A stretch of DNA of 6,818 nt from Oceanospirillaceae bacterium (GCA_023954795.1 JAGSHA010000176.1:1-6818), one strand, 5' to 3'; numbered from the stretch's first letter, positions 1-5,736 are shown. Notes: generated by a model not told the origin, from the letters alone. Translations and numbers: made by a program.

Positions 1-750
1 AACAAATACAGGTTCGATATAAAGCAGCGTATTAACCACAGATGTCTCTAAACGTTGAATAGCGCTAACGGCAAAAAATATAGCTAGGCAACCGGGAAAA
101 ATGCCGGTGAATATGATTCCAAACCACTGTTCATTTGAAAAGTTGAGGGTGAAGTCAGGGGTGAATGGAATGCATACAATCGCGCCTGATAATAGCTGAT
201 AAAAAAGGCGTATGTTCTGTTCGTCAGCTGGGACAGGGTAACGGTTGATAATGACAAATAGCGCATAGGATATTGCGGCCCCCAGGCCTAAAGTGATGCC
301 GGTATCCAGATGGAGGCTTTTTCCGGAAGAAAAGTCCTGAATCATCAAGAAACCAAGGAATGCGGTGATGATCAGTGCTGATGTCTTTTGGTTCAAGCGC
401 TCCTGAAAGATAAAATGTGCTGCTATTGTCGCTAGCAAAGGGCCCATGTATACAAACATAATGGCTACCGTCATGCCCAGATAGCTCAGGCTCTTCATAT
501 AAAGGATAAATACAGCGGCTAGACATGCGCCAGCGATGCACGAGGACAGTGGGAAGCCATTTTTATATCTTAGCGATTGCCTGGTTATGAATAGGTACAG
601 CGCAAAAAAAATAGCACCGATAAACATACGGAAGAAGATAAATATCTCTGCTGGAATTGCTATCCATTTAAATACGACAGCCGAGGTCGCCATGAGCATC
701 CCTGACACAATAGTCATGAGGATTGCTGTTAGCGAACTTTTATTGTACAT
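1..750 (-). CDS. EamA/DMT-family membrane transporter, C-terminus cut by window edge
   Basis: An open minus-strand frame runs from an ATG at 750 to base 1 without a stop: 250 codons, against about 290-300 residues usual for the family, so some 40-50 C-terminal residues lie outside. The translation is very hydrophobic, with about eight visible membrane segments. It begins MYNKSSLTAILMTIVSG and passes through a first EamA repeat (segments near residues 5-27, 33-56, 69-88, 93-113 and 122-138). A second repeat starts near GLGAAISYALFVIINR (residues 155-170) and reaches GIFPGCLAIFF (216-226) and the family-typical LLYIEPVF near 242-249. EamA proteins of the drug/metabolite transporter superfamily are inner-membrane carriers, many exporting amino acids or other metabolites; the substrate here is unknown. 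The Shine-Dalgarno is weak (TGAG, nine bases before the ATG), so a start at Met12, 18 or 20 is possible. An Lrp-family gene lies 145 bp upstream on the same strand, which suggests, by inference, control by that regulator. Confidence 0.9.
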   Translation of the reverse strand, partial: MYNKSSLTAILMTIVSGMLMATSAVVFKWIAIPAEIFIFFRMFIGAIFFALYLFITRQSLRYKNGFPLSSCIAGACLAAVFILYMKSLSYLGMTVAIMFVYMGPLLATIAAHFIFQERLNQKTSALIITAFLGFLMIQDFSSGKSLHLDTGITLGLGAAISYALFVIINRYPVPADEQNIRLFYQLLSGAIVCIPFTPDFTLNFSNEQWFGIIFTGIFPGCLAIFFAVSAIQRLETSVVNTLLYIEPVFV

Positions 751-776
751 CTTAATATTCTCAGGTGTGGCTTTTG

Positions 777-803
777 AAAATATTAATTGATGATAAATAT
801 TTT
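777..803. repeat. AT-rich inverted repeat ahead of the transporter gene
   Basis: AAAATATT at 777-784 is matched by its reverse complement AATATTTT at 796-803, with an 11-base spacer. The dyad lies between the candidate promoter and the transporter ATG. Lrp-family proteins bind AT-rich dyads, so it could be an operator for the neighbouring Lrp/AsnC protein. In such AT-rich DNA an 8-bp repeat can also arise by chance. Confidence 0.3.
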
Positions 804-860
804 TTATGCTGATTAGTAAGTTGTTTTGGGGCTTAGTGCCGAATGTCTGAAGATAAGAGC

Positions 861-889
861 ATTATATTTTGGTGGTTGGGATTAAAATT
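861..889 (-). promoter_or_regulatory. Candidate promoter of the transporter gene
   Basis: A perfect minus-strand TATAAT lies at 866-861. The position 17 bases upstream reads AATTTT (889-884), a poor match to TTGACA, so the promoter would be weak or activator-dependent. The predicted transcription start is near 854, giving a leader of about 100 nt before the ATG at 750. No terminator was found between the Lrp gene and the transporter, so read-through is also possible. Confidence 0.35.
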
Positions 890-895
890 AGAGAT

Positions 896-1381
896 TCATG
901 AGAATATTTTCTCTAATGTAACGGAACGGCTTTCAATCGGTGTTTTTATTACGATATAGCTAAAGTATTCTCGAACCATTTTTTCTTTCTCTAAAAGATG
1001 GTCAATAACTTCCTGGTAATGACTTATGCTTTTTACGACAAATTTTACGAGATAGTCATAACCACCACTGATAAGATGGCATTCAACTACTTCTGGATAC
1101 GTAGTAAGTGTTTTCTCAAATTCATGAAAATTGTGTCGGAAATGCTGATTCAGCGTAAATTCTGTAAATACAGTTACATAATCGCCTAGCTTTGCCAGAT
1201 CAATTTGAGCGCCATAGCCAACCACATAGTGTGCTTCTTCAAGTTTTTTTACGCGCTTTAAGCAAGGGCTGGGGGAGAGACCGACCTTGTCCGCTAGATT
1301 CACATTGGTGATTCGGCCGTTCTTTTGGAGCTCTGCCAGAATCCTGATATCAATACGATCCAGCTTATGATCTGAAGACAT
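896..1381 (-). CDS. Lrp/AsnC-family transcriptional regulator
   Basis: This 161-residue protein has the full length of the family. An N-terminal winged helix-turn-helix (about residues 6-55) starts LDRIDIRILAELQKNGRI and carries the recognition region LSPSPCLKRVKKLEE (35-49). A C-terminal RAM/AsnC ligand domain (about 65-150) contains the typical SGGYDYLVKF at 105-114. Such proteins form dimers and octamers that bind AT-rich DNA and respond to amino acids or related metabolites. The ATG at 1381 is preceded by GGGGTGAG (1391-1384) and, further up, by a good promoter. It sits between an aminotransferase/HAD operon and a DMT transporter, all on one strand. By inference it senses the amino compound handled by this locus and may also repress itself. 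It is not the global Lrp on sequence impression, and the effector cannot be read from the sequence. DoeX of ectoine catabolism belongs to the same family. Confidence 0.95.
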   Translation of the reverse strand: MSSDHKLDRIDIRILAELQKNGRITNVNLADKVGLSPSPCLKRVKKLEEAHYVVGYGAQIDLAKLGDYVTVFTEFTLNQHFRHNFHEFEKTLTTYPEVVECHLISGGYDYLVKFVVKSISHYQEVIDHLLEKEKMVREYFSYIVIKTPIESRSVTLEKIFS

Positions 1382-1409
1382 ATCTCACCCCATGTTTGTT
1401 ATGAATTTT

Positions 1410-1438
1410 AATATAGAGGGTTTATGAGAGTGGTTCAA
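1410..1438 (-). promoter_or_regulatory. Sigma70-type promoter of the Lrp/AsnC gene
   Basis: The minus strand carries TTGAAC (1438-1433), a 17-base spacer and TATATT (1415-1410), close to the TTGACA/TATAAT consensus at ideal spacing. The start would be near 1403, giving a leader of only about 20 nt that includes the GGGGTGAG ribosome binding site. The -35 box lies 10 bp past the hairpin at 1449-1472, so this gene is probably transcribed separately from the aminotransferase/HAD operon. Confidence 0.6.
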
Positions 1439-1448
1439 TCAAAGGAGT

Positions 1449-1472
1449 GGGGTGTAACTGGATTTACACCCC
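1449..1472. terminator. Hairpin after the HAD gene, probable operon end
   Basis: GGGGTGTAA (1449-1457) pairs with TTACACCCC (1464-1472) to give a 9-bp stem with a 6-base loop. It begins 15 bp after the HAD stop codon. Read on the minus strand, the stem is followed by ACTCCTTTGATT, which is a poor U-tract. Read on the plus strand it is followed by TTTGTTTT, a better one, although no plus-strand gene is seen. It may be a weak or bidirectional terminator that separates the aminotransferase/HAD operon from the Lrp gene. A protein-binding dyad next to the promoter is the alternative. Confidence 0.55.
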
Positions 1473-1487
1473 TTTGTTTTCAGCGCC

Positions 1488-2210
1488 TTAGCCTTCTAGC
1501 TCTTTCTGATGAGCTTTCACCAGGTCAGCCATGCTGTTGAAGCGGAAGTCATAAGTGGGCATTTCACCGGGTGTCATCGTCGCACCAAATCCATCTTGGT
1601 CATAACGGCGGTAGATGTGGCAGTTCGCCAGACCGTATTTGTTCGCGGGCTCATGGTCATGGAACATGCTCTCTGCTGTATGCAGAACCTCATGCCTTTC
1701 CACGCCCAGCGATTTCAGCTTTTCTAGCATGTAATCAAAGTTACGATCTGCTGGCTTGTAGGAACCTACGTCTTCCGCCGTATAACGACCATCGAACTCG
1801 ACCTGCAGCTTTGCCTGACTGTGCTGGAATGAATCGTTGTCGGTGTTGGTCAGTACGACCAGCTTGAAGTGCTTCTTCAGGTACTGCAATGCGCCAGGGG
1901 AGTCAGGAAACGCAGGCCAGTCCTTTACTGATTGGCCATAAGCTTCACACTCGTCCAGCGTTACTTCAACATTCCACTCTTCAGCCAGGCGTCGGTATAC
2001 GATTGGCAGCAAATCTTGATAGCGTTTTGCAGGAGTATAAGCTTGTTGGGATGATTCATGACGAGCATGAGCCTCCAAAATTTCATCACGTGTGAGTACG
2101 CGGTCAACTTTATCAGTCAATGGCTTAAGGCCCGCGACCATGCCGCTTTCCCAATCGATCAGAGTGCCGTAAACATCAAATGTCAGCGCTTTGTAATCAG
2201 ACAACTTCAT
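1488..2210 (-). CDS. HAD-superfamily hydrolase, haloacid dehalogenase type II-like
   Basis: The 240-residue protein carries the HAD motifs in order: motif I FDVYGTL with nucleophile Asp12; motif II VVLTNTD with Thr121-Asn122; motif III Lys152 in GSYKPADRNF; motif IV with Asp185 in MFHDHEPA. Its length and DxYGTL motif match proteins annotated as type II haloacid dehalogenases. In L-2-haloacid dehalogenases motif IV normally reads like SSNxWD, whereas here it reads ESMFHD, so the Asn and Trp of the dehalogenase active site are missing. A phosphatase or other hydrolase activity is therefore at least as likely; the substrate is unknown. The ATG lies inside the last codons of the aminotransferase gene (14-nt overlap), and its strong GAGGAG site (2223-2218, 7 nt spacing) is within that gene. 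Translational coupling with the aminotransferase suggests a role on the same pathway, such as removing a phosphorylated or damaged product; that is inference. Confidence 0.88.
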   Translation of the reverse strand: MKLSDYKALTFDVYGTLIDWESGMVAGLKPLTDKVDRVLTRDEILEAHARHESSQQAYTPAKRYQDLLPIVYRRLAEEWNVEVTLDECEAYGQSVKDWPAFPDSPGALQYLKKHFKLVVLTNTDNDSFQHSQAKLQVEFDGRYTAEDVGSYKPADRNFDYMLEKLKSLGVERHEVLHTAESMFHDHEPANKYGLANCHIYRRYDQDGFGATMTPGEMPTYDFRFNSMADLVKAHQKELEG

Positions 2211-3576
2211 TTCTTATCTCCTCAATATTCAGTACATTATTCAGCGTTTTTTCAAATCGTGCGATCAGAATGTCGATGTCTGATACAGTGCAGCATAGTG
2301 GTGGTGCAAAACCGATCACGTCGTCGGCAAAAGCACGGAAGATTAAGCCGTTTTTATAGCCTTCTTTGTACATTTTCGGGGATACCTGCAATGCCGCTGA
2401 AGGTTTGGTTTTGTTTGCTTTATCAACGACTAGTTCGATACCCGCAAGCATACCTGCCGTCCTTACTTCTCCAATAAGCGGGTGATCTGACAGGCCTCGT
2501 AGTTTTTGCTCGAAGTAGTTGCCAACTTTTTGTCCGTTATCCAGCAGCCCCCCCGATTCATACAGATCGAGTACGGCGAGCCCGATGGCTGCGCTTACAG
2601 GGTGACCGGAGTAGGTAAAACCATGGCCCACCGGTGTGTTGCCTGCACCATCTGCTATGACGTCATAGATATGATCACCCATCAGCAGAGCCCCCATAGG
2701 TGCATAACCTGATGTTAGGCCTTTTGCGACAGTCATCATGTCTGGCACTACACCTTCTGTTTCACACGCGAACATGGGACCGGTACGGCCAAATCCGGTG
2801 ATCACTTCGTCTGCCAGGAAAAGAATATCTAACTCTTTACACGCATCCCGCATCGCTTTCAGATAGCCCGTGGGAGGCACAATGACGCCACCCGATCCCT
2901 GTATCGGTTCACAGAAAAATGCAGCTACATGGTCCGGCCCGCCAAGCTGTTCTACTTTTGCTTTGAGGTCGGACACCGACTTATTGATGATGTCCTGATC
3001 GCTAAGCCCTTCACCGTTCCTGTATGGGTAGTGGGAAGGAATGTGGTGTTGCCAGGCTAATGGAAGATCAAATTTCTGATGAAAAACAGGCAGCGCGGTC
3101 AGGCCTGCTCCCGTGCTGCTGGAGCCGTGATAGCCTTTTTCTAACGCAATGATGTTTTTCTTATTCAGTTTGCCCAGTGAATTGAAGTAGAAACGAATAA
3201 GACGAATTGCACTGTCGACAGCATCGGAACCACCGAGCGTGAAATACACTTTGTTCAGATTGCCGGGTGCTAAATCTGCCAGGCGTTTTGCGAGCTGTAT
3301 CGTTGGCTCTGATGCAAAGTGGAAATAACCGGTGGCATAGGGCAGCGTCTTCAGCTGTTCATGCGCTGCGTTGATAATGGACTCATGGCCATAGCCAGCA
3401 TTTACACACCACAGGCCAGAAAAGCCGTCCAATAGTTCATGACCATCGATATCTTTAACATAGGCACCTTTTGCACTTTCCAGGATGAGCGCACCATGTT
3501 CCTCATGAACGTGGGGTGGCAATACCGGGTGAAACAGGTGCTGACGATCAAATGTCATTAATGCGTCTTTATTCAT
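2197..3576 (-). CDS. Class III PLP-dependent aminotransferase (omega-amino acid/diamine type)
   Basis: With the start at 3576 the protein has 459 residues, normal for class III (GABA/ornithine/BioA-type) aminotransferases. Visible features are LWCVNAGYGH (55-64), the PLP phosphate-binding loop FTLGGSDAVDSA (112-123), GYHGSS (148-153), Asp256 in LADEVITGFGRTG, the Schiff-base lysine Lys285 in VAKGLTSGY, FTYSGHP (320-326) and Arg414 in FRAF. Such cytosolic enzymes move a terminal amino group from an omega-amino acid, diamine or polyamine to pyruvate or 2-oxoglutarate, giving a semialdehyde. The GabD-type dehydrogenase upstream would then oxidise that product. GABA, beta-alanine, taurine, putrescine and 2,4-diaminobutyrate (DoeD role) are possible substrates that I cannot separate. 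An in-frame ATG at 3651 would add 25 residues, but it lies inside a terminator-like palindrome. Met at 3576 has AAAAAGG six bases ahead and fits the family N-terminus. The 3' end overlaps the HAD gene by 14 nt. Confidence 0.93.
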   Translation of the reverse strand: MNKDALMTFDRQHLFHPVLPPHVHEEHGALILESAKGAYVKDIDGHELLDGFSGLWCVNAGYGHESIINAAHEQLKTLPYATGYFHFASEPTIQLAKRLADLAPGNLNKVYFTLGGSDAVDSAIRLIRFYFNSLGKLNKKNIIALEKGYHGSSSTGAGLTALPVFHQKFDLPLAWQHHIPSHYPYRNGEGLSDQDIINKSVSDLKAKVEQLGGPDHVAAFFCEPIQGSGGVIVPPTGYLKAMRDACKELDILFLADEVITGFGRTGPMFACETEGVVPDMMTVAKGLTSGYAPMGALLMGDHIYDVIADGAGNTPVGHGFTYSGHPVSAAIGLAVLDLYESGGLLDNGQKVGNYFEQKLRGLSDHPLIGEVRTAGMLAGIELVVDKANKTKPSAALQVSPKMYKEGYKNGLIFRAFADDVIGFAPPLCCTVSDIDILIARFEKTLNNVLNIEEIRNEVV

Positions 3577-3582
3577 GTCCAA

Positions 3583-3589
3583 CCTTTTT
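3583..3589 (-). promoter_or_regulatory. Ribosome binding site that sets the aminotransferase start
   Basis: AAAAAGG on the minus strand ends six bases before the ATG at 3576. It supports this start over the in-frame ATG at 3651, which lies inside the hairpin of 3641-3660. Confidence 0.6.
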
Positions 3590-3633
3590 ATATTCAGCTT
3601 TGTGGGCTGTGTTTTAGGGTTGTTCCTGAAGGC

Positions 3634-3660
3634 AAAAAACGAAGGGAGCATGCTCCCTTC
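3634..3660 (-). terminator. Intrinsic terminator in the csaA-aminotransferase gap
   Basis: A perfect 20-bp palindrome at 3641-3660 folds into an 8-bp stem (GAAGGGAG/CTCCCTTC) with a CATG loop. On the minus strand it is followed by G and six T (3639-3634), the classical form of a Rho-independent terminator. It lies 192 bp after the csaA stop and 65 bp before the aminotransferase ATG. It could end the csaA transcript, end a small RNA from this gap, or act as a leader attenuator of the aminotransferase operon. If it is a full terminator, the aminotransferase promoter must lie in 3577-3633, where I see only a TATAAA (3591-3586) too close to the ATG to be convincing. Confidence 0.75.
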
Positions 3661-3668
3661 AAAAGAGC

Positions 3669-3690
3669 TTCTCAGGTAAGCGTCTGAGAA
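3669..3690. repeat. Inverted repeat just upstream of the terminator
   Basis: TTCTCAG (3669-3675) pairs with CTGAGAA (3684-3690) to form a 7-bp stem with an 8-base loop. On the minus strand it comes 8 nt before the terminator palindrome at 3641-3660, so the two would form adjacent stem-loops in one RNA. No known riboswitch class was recognised. Confidence 0.45.
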
Positions 3691-3725
3691 AGTGCTTCGC
3701 CGTATGTAACCATTTGGAACAAGGT

Positions 3726-3755
3726 TTACTGATCAGTAGCAACGCTCATCAGTAA
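3726..3755. repeat. Nested palindromes with repeated ATCAGTA, candidate operator or RNA stem
   Basis: TTACTGAT (3726-3733) is matched by ATCAGTAA (3748-3755) over a 14-base spacer. The first arm is itself the left part of a perfect 12-bp palindrome, TACTGATCAGTA (3727-3738). The heptamer ATCAGTA thus occurs at 3732-3738 and 3748-3754, 16 bp apart. Three related half-sites in 30 bp look like a binding site for a dimeric regulator. An alternative is a stem in a transcribed leader. No matching regulator can be named. Confidence 0.45.
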
Positions 3756-3851
3756 GCATAATGATTGCATGGCTCAAGGAGAGGGAACTGCTGAAAGTCG
3801 ACCTCAAAAACTAGATTATGCTGAGTTCTGGGGGGCTTGCAGCATAGAATG

Positions 3852-4184
3852 TCAGAAGACTCGTACTCCATTATTCACTGCCAGATCGGGGGTTAGCAGT
3901 ATGGTGCTCCCGTCTTCACCTGGTACACCGAGAATGAGCATTTGGGACATGAAACCGGCAATATTTCGTTCAGGTAGGTTGGTAATGCAGATCACTTGTT
4001 TACCTATAAGCTCCTCTTTGGCGTAACGGGTTATCTGAGCACTGGACCAGCGAACGTCTTCGTTGCCAAAATCGACTTTTACTTTGTAAGAGGGGTTACG
4101 TGCCCTTTTAAAATCGTCAATCTCAACAATAGTGCCCGTCTGCAGCTTAAGGTTCGCAAAGTTTTCATAGTCGACAGTCGTCAT
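3852..4184 (-). CDS. csaA: CsaA-type tRNA-binding OB-fold protein
   Basis: The 110-residue protein, starting MTTVDYENFANLKLQTGTIV, consists of one OB-fold tRNA-binding domain with the CsaA pattern. KRARNPSYKVKVDFG (26-40) is followed by the conserved SSAQIT (47-52), the strand-rich GKQVICITNLPERNIAGFMSQMLILG (61-86) and a C-terminal GVRVF. The family is also related to the C-terminal domain of methionyl-tRNA synthetase and to Arc1p/EMAP II domains. CsaA of Bacillus was described as a dimeric chaperone-like protein linked to secretion; its true role is unsettled. The frame stays open to an ATG at 4268, but Met at 4184 has GGAG at 4196-4193 with an 8-nt spacer and matches the family length. The extension would also run through the hairpins of the intergenic region. 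It follows gabD on the same strand behind a terminator, so its link to the catabolic genes may be only positional. Confidence 0.92.
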   Translation of the reverse strand: MTTVDYENFANLKLQTGTIVEIDDFKRARNPSYKVKVDFGNEDVRWSSAQITRYAKEELIGKQVICITNLPERNIAGFMSQMLILGVPGEDGSTILLTPDLAVNNGVRVF

Positions 4185-4192
4185 TGTGTGTT

Positions 4193-4196
4193 CTCC
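4193..4196 (-). promoter_or_regulatory. Ribosome binding site that sets the csaA start
   Basis: GGAG on the minus strand lies 8 nt before the ATG at 4184 and directly after the U-tract of the terminator at 4197-4238. It favours a 110-residue product over a 138-residue one. Confidence 0.65.
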
Positions 4197-4238
4197 AAAA
4201 ATAAAAAAGCCACTGTCTGGCGGTGGCAAGGCAGTGGC
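4197..4238 (-). terminator. Terminator after gabD, abutting the csaA ribosome binding site
   Basis: On the minus strand GCCACTG (4238-4232) pairs with CAGTGGC (4215-4209) across a 16-base loop. A competing shorter stem, GCCAC (4227-4223) with GTGGC (4213-4209), shares the 3' arm. The stem is followed by TTTTTTATTTTT (4208-4197), a strong U-tract. Transcripts ending here would stop immediately before the csaA Shine-Dalgarno. Two mutually exclusive 5' arms for one 3' arm could allow regulated read-through, although that is inference. Confidence 0.7.
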
Positions 4239-4242
4239 AAAG

Positions 4243-4261
4243 GGGAGGCTTTTGGCCTCCC
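4243..4261. terminator. First of two hairpins after gabD
   Basis: GGGAGGC (4243-4249) pairs with GCCTCCC (4255-4261) around a 5-base loop. It begins 14 nt after the gabD stop on the minus strand. The following CTTTGCC is a weak U-tract, so on its own it is a poor terminator. Together with the hairpin at 4209-4238 it may form a tandem terminator, or it may protect the 3' end of the ttuC-gabD transcript. Confidence 0.55.
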
Positions 4262-4275
4262 AGAGCATTCAACTT

Positions 4276-5736
4276 TTACATTCCGCCCATGCAGAGGTAT
4301 TTCATTTCGGTGAAGTCATCTAAGCCATACTTAGAACCTTCACGCCCCAGGCCCGATTCTTTTACGCCACCAAAAGGAATAACATCTGCGGCGATCGAGG
4401 TTTCGTTGATACCCACCATGCCGTATTCCAGTTCCTCACTTACTCTCCAGATACGTGTGTAGTCCTTGGTGTAGATGTAAGATGCCAATCCGTACTCGGT
4501 ATCATTTGCCAGGGCGATGCCTTCTTCATCGGAAGAGAACTTAAAGATCGGAGCGACCGGTCCAAAAATTTCCTCTCTGAACACACGTGCTTTAGGCGAA
4601 ACGTTGGTCAGTATCGTTGGAGGATAGAAGCTCCCTTTCAATGTATCGTCCAGTTGATGTGTGATGATGGCTGTTGCCCCCTGATCACATGCATCTTCCA
4701 TCAGTGCATTAACATCGTTGACCGCTTTTTCGTTAATGAGCGGGCCGATTTCGACTCCATCTTCAACCCCGTTACCTTGTTTCAGCGCTTTAACCTTAGC
4801 GGTGAAGATACCCACGAACTCATCGTAAACATTCTCGTGAACGATGATTCGATTTGCACAAGTGCAGGTTTGACCACAGTTGCGGAACTTCGCAAACAGG
4901 GCACCATTTGCGGCTTGTTCAAGGTCAGCGTCTTCAAACACAAGAACAGGCGCATTGCCTCCGAGTTCCATCGACACTTTTTTCACGGTTTGCGCTGCCT
5001 GAGTTAGCAGAATTTTGCCGACAGGTGTGGAACCAGTGAACGTGACCTTCTTCACTAAAGGGTTGGTTGTTAGTTCAAGTCCTACCTCTCTGCTGTTTGT
5101 GCTGGTAATGACATTAATGACACCGTCAGGAATACCGGCCTGACGTGCAAGCTCTGCTAATGCCAATGCTGAAAGCGGTGTTTCTGCCGCAGGTTTGATA
5201 ACGATAGTGCAACCTGCTGCCAGGGCTGGAGATGCTTTCCGGGTGATCATTGCGGTTGGAAAGTTCCACGGTGTAATGGCACTGACAACCCCCACGGGTT
5301 GTTTTATCGTTAGTAGGCGGCGATCATCCGATACGGTGGGCAGTACGTCGCCATAACTACGTTTTGCTTCTTCTGCAAACCATTCAATATAGGACGCACC
5401 GTAGGCAATCTCCCCGCGAGACTCTAGCAGCGCTTTACCTTGTTCCGCGGTTAGAATCTGAGCCAGGTCTTCCTGATTTTCCATGACCAGTTCGTACCAC
5501 TTACGTAACAGGCTCGCGCGATGTTTGGCCGTCGTTTTGCGCCATTTCACAAATGCACTGTTTGAGCGCTCGATGGCATGCTGTGCTTCGTCGGCGCTTA
5601 AATCTGCACAAGAGGCTATCTTCTCGCCAGTAGCAGGGTTGTAGACATCGAAAGTTTTTCCGTTGTCTGCATCAACCCATTGGCCATTAACAAACGCCTG
5701 GGTTTTCAGTAGGTTTTTTTGCATGATCTCAATCAT
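4276..5736 (-). CDS. gabD: GabD-family semialdehyde dehydrogenase (NAD(P)-dependent ALDH)
   Basis: At 486 residues this is a full-length aldehyde dehydrogenase. Catalytic features are Asn158 in TPWNFP, Lys181 in IVIKPAAETP, the nucleotide-binding FTGSTPVG (233-240), general base Glu257 in MELGGN, nucleophile Cys291 in NCGQTC, Glu389 in EEIFGP and PFGGVKESGLGREG (454-467). The GQTCTCANR segment is typical of succinate-semialdehyde dehydrogenases, which turn succinate semialdehyde into succinate. Cys293, two residues after the nucleophile, is the partner that forms a redox-switch disulfide in some SSADHs. Cys287 replaces the usual Ala of NAGQTC. The ATG at 5736 overlaps the ttuC-like stop and has GAGGA at 5749-5745; Met5 is a less likely start. 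DoeC of ectoine breakdown belongs to the same family, so aspartate or another semialdehyde could be the true substrate. Aldehyde dehydrogenase identity is firm, the exact substrate is not. Confidence 0.93.
   Translation of the reverse strand: MIEIMQKNLLKTQAFVNGQWVDADNGKTFDVYNPATGEKIASCADLSADEAQHAIERSNSAFVKWRKTTAKHRASLLRKWYELVMENQEDLAQILTAEQGKALLESRGEIAYGASYIEWFAEEAKRSYGDVLPTVSDDRRLLTIKQPVGVVSAITPWNFPTAMITRKASPALAAGCTIVIKPAAETPLSALALAELARQAGIPDGVINVITSTNSREVGLELTTNPLVKKVTFTGSTPVGKILLTQAAQTVKKVSMELGGNAPVLVFEDADLEQAANGALFAKFRNCGQTCTCANRIIVHENVYDEFVGIFTAKVKALKQGNGVEDGVEIGPLINEKAVNDVNALMEDACDQGATAIITHQLDDTLKGSFYPPTILTNVSPKARVFREEIFGPVAPIFKFSSDEEGIALANDTEYGLASYIYTKDYTRIWRVSEELEYGMVGINETSIAADVIPFGGVKESGLGREGSKYGLDDFTEMKYLCMGGM

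Noticed and set aside
224..541. A minus-strand reading frame of 105 codons inside the left end.
   Set aside because: It overlaps the transporter gene in another frame. The transporter frame gives a coherent ten-helix-type protein with EamA motifs, whereas this frame has no recognisable domain.
536..790. A plus-strand frame of 84 codons opposite the transporter start.
   Set aside because: It is antisense to the transporter N-terminus and gap, with no clear ribosome binding site and no family resemblance.
2058..2477. A plus-strand frame of 139 codons.
   Set aside because: It lies antisense across the HAD/aminotransferase junction. Both minus-strand genes have full motifs and ribosome binding sites, and this frame looks like a shadow.
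3577..3651. A 25-residue N-terminal extension of the aminotransferase from the ATG at 3651.
   Set aside because: That ATG lies in the loop of the terminator palindrome and has no proper ribosome binding site. The extension does not look like the family N-terminus.
3634..3700. Glycine or mini-ykkC (guanidine-II) riboswitch before the aminotransferase.
   Set aside because: The CTCAG/CTGAG stem and the terminator recall such elements, but I could not find the glycine-aptamer core or paired ACGR loops.
4185..4268. A 28-residue N-terminal extension of CsaA.
   Set aside because: It is encoded by the hairpin region between gabD and csaA. Met at 4184 has a good Shine-Dalgarno and gives the usual family length.
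3769..4313. Plus-strand frames of 85 and 105 codons opposite csaA.
   Set aside because: Both are largely antisense to the well-supported csaA gene and its flanks, and they show no domain-like pattern.
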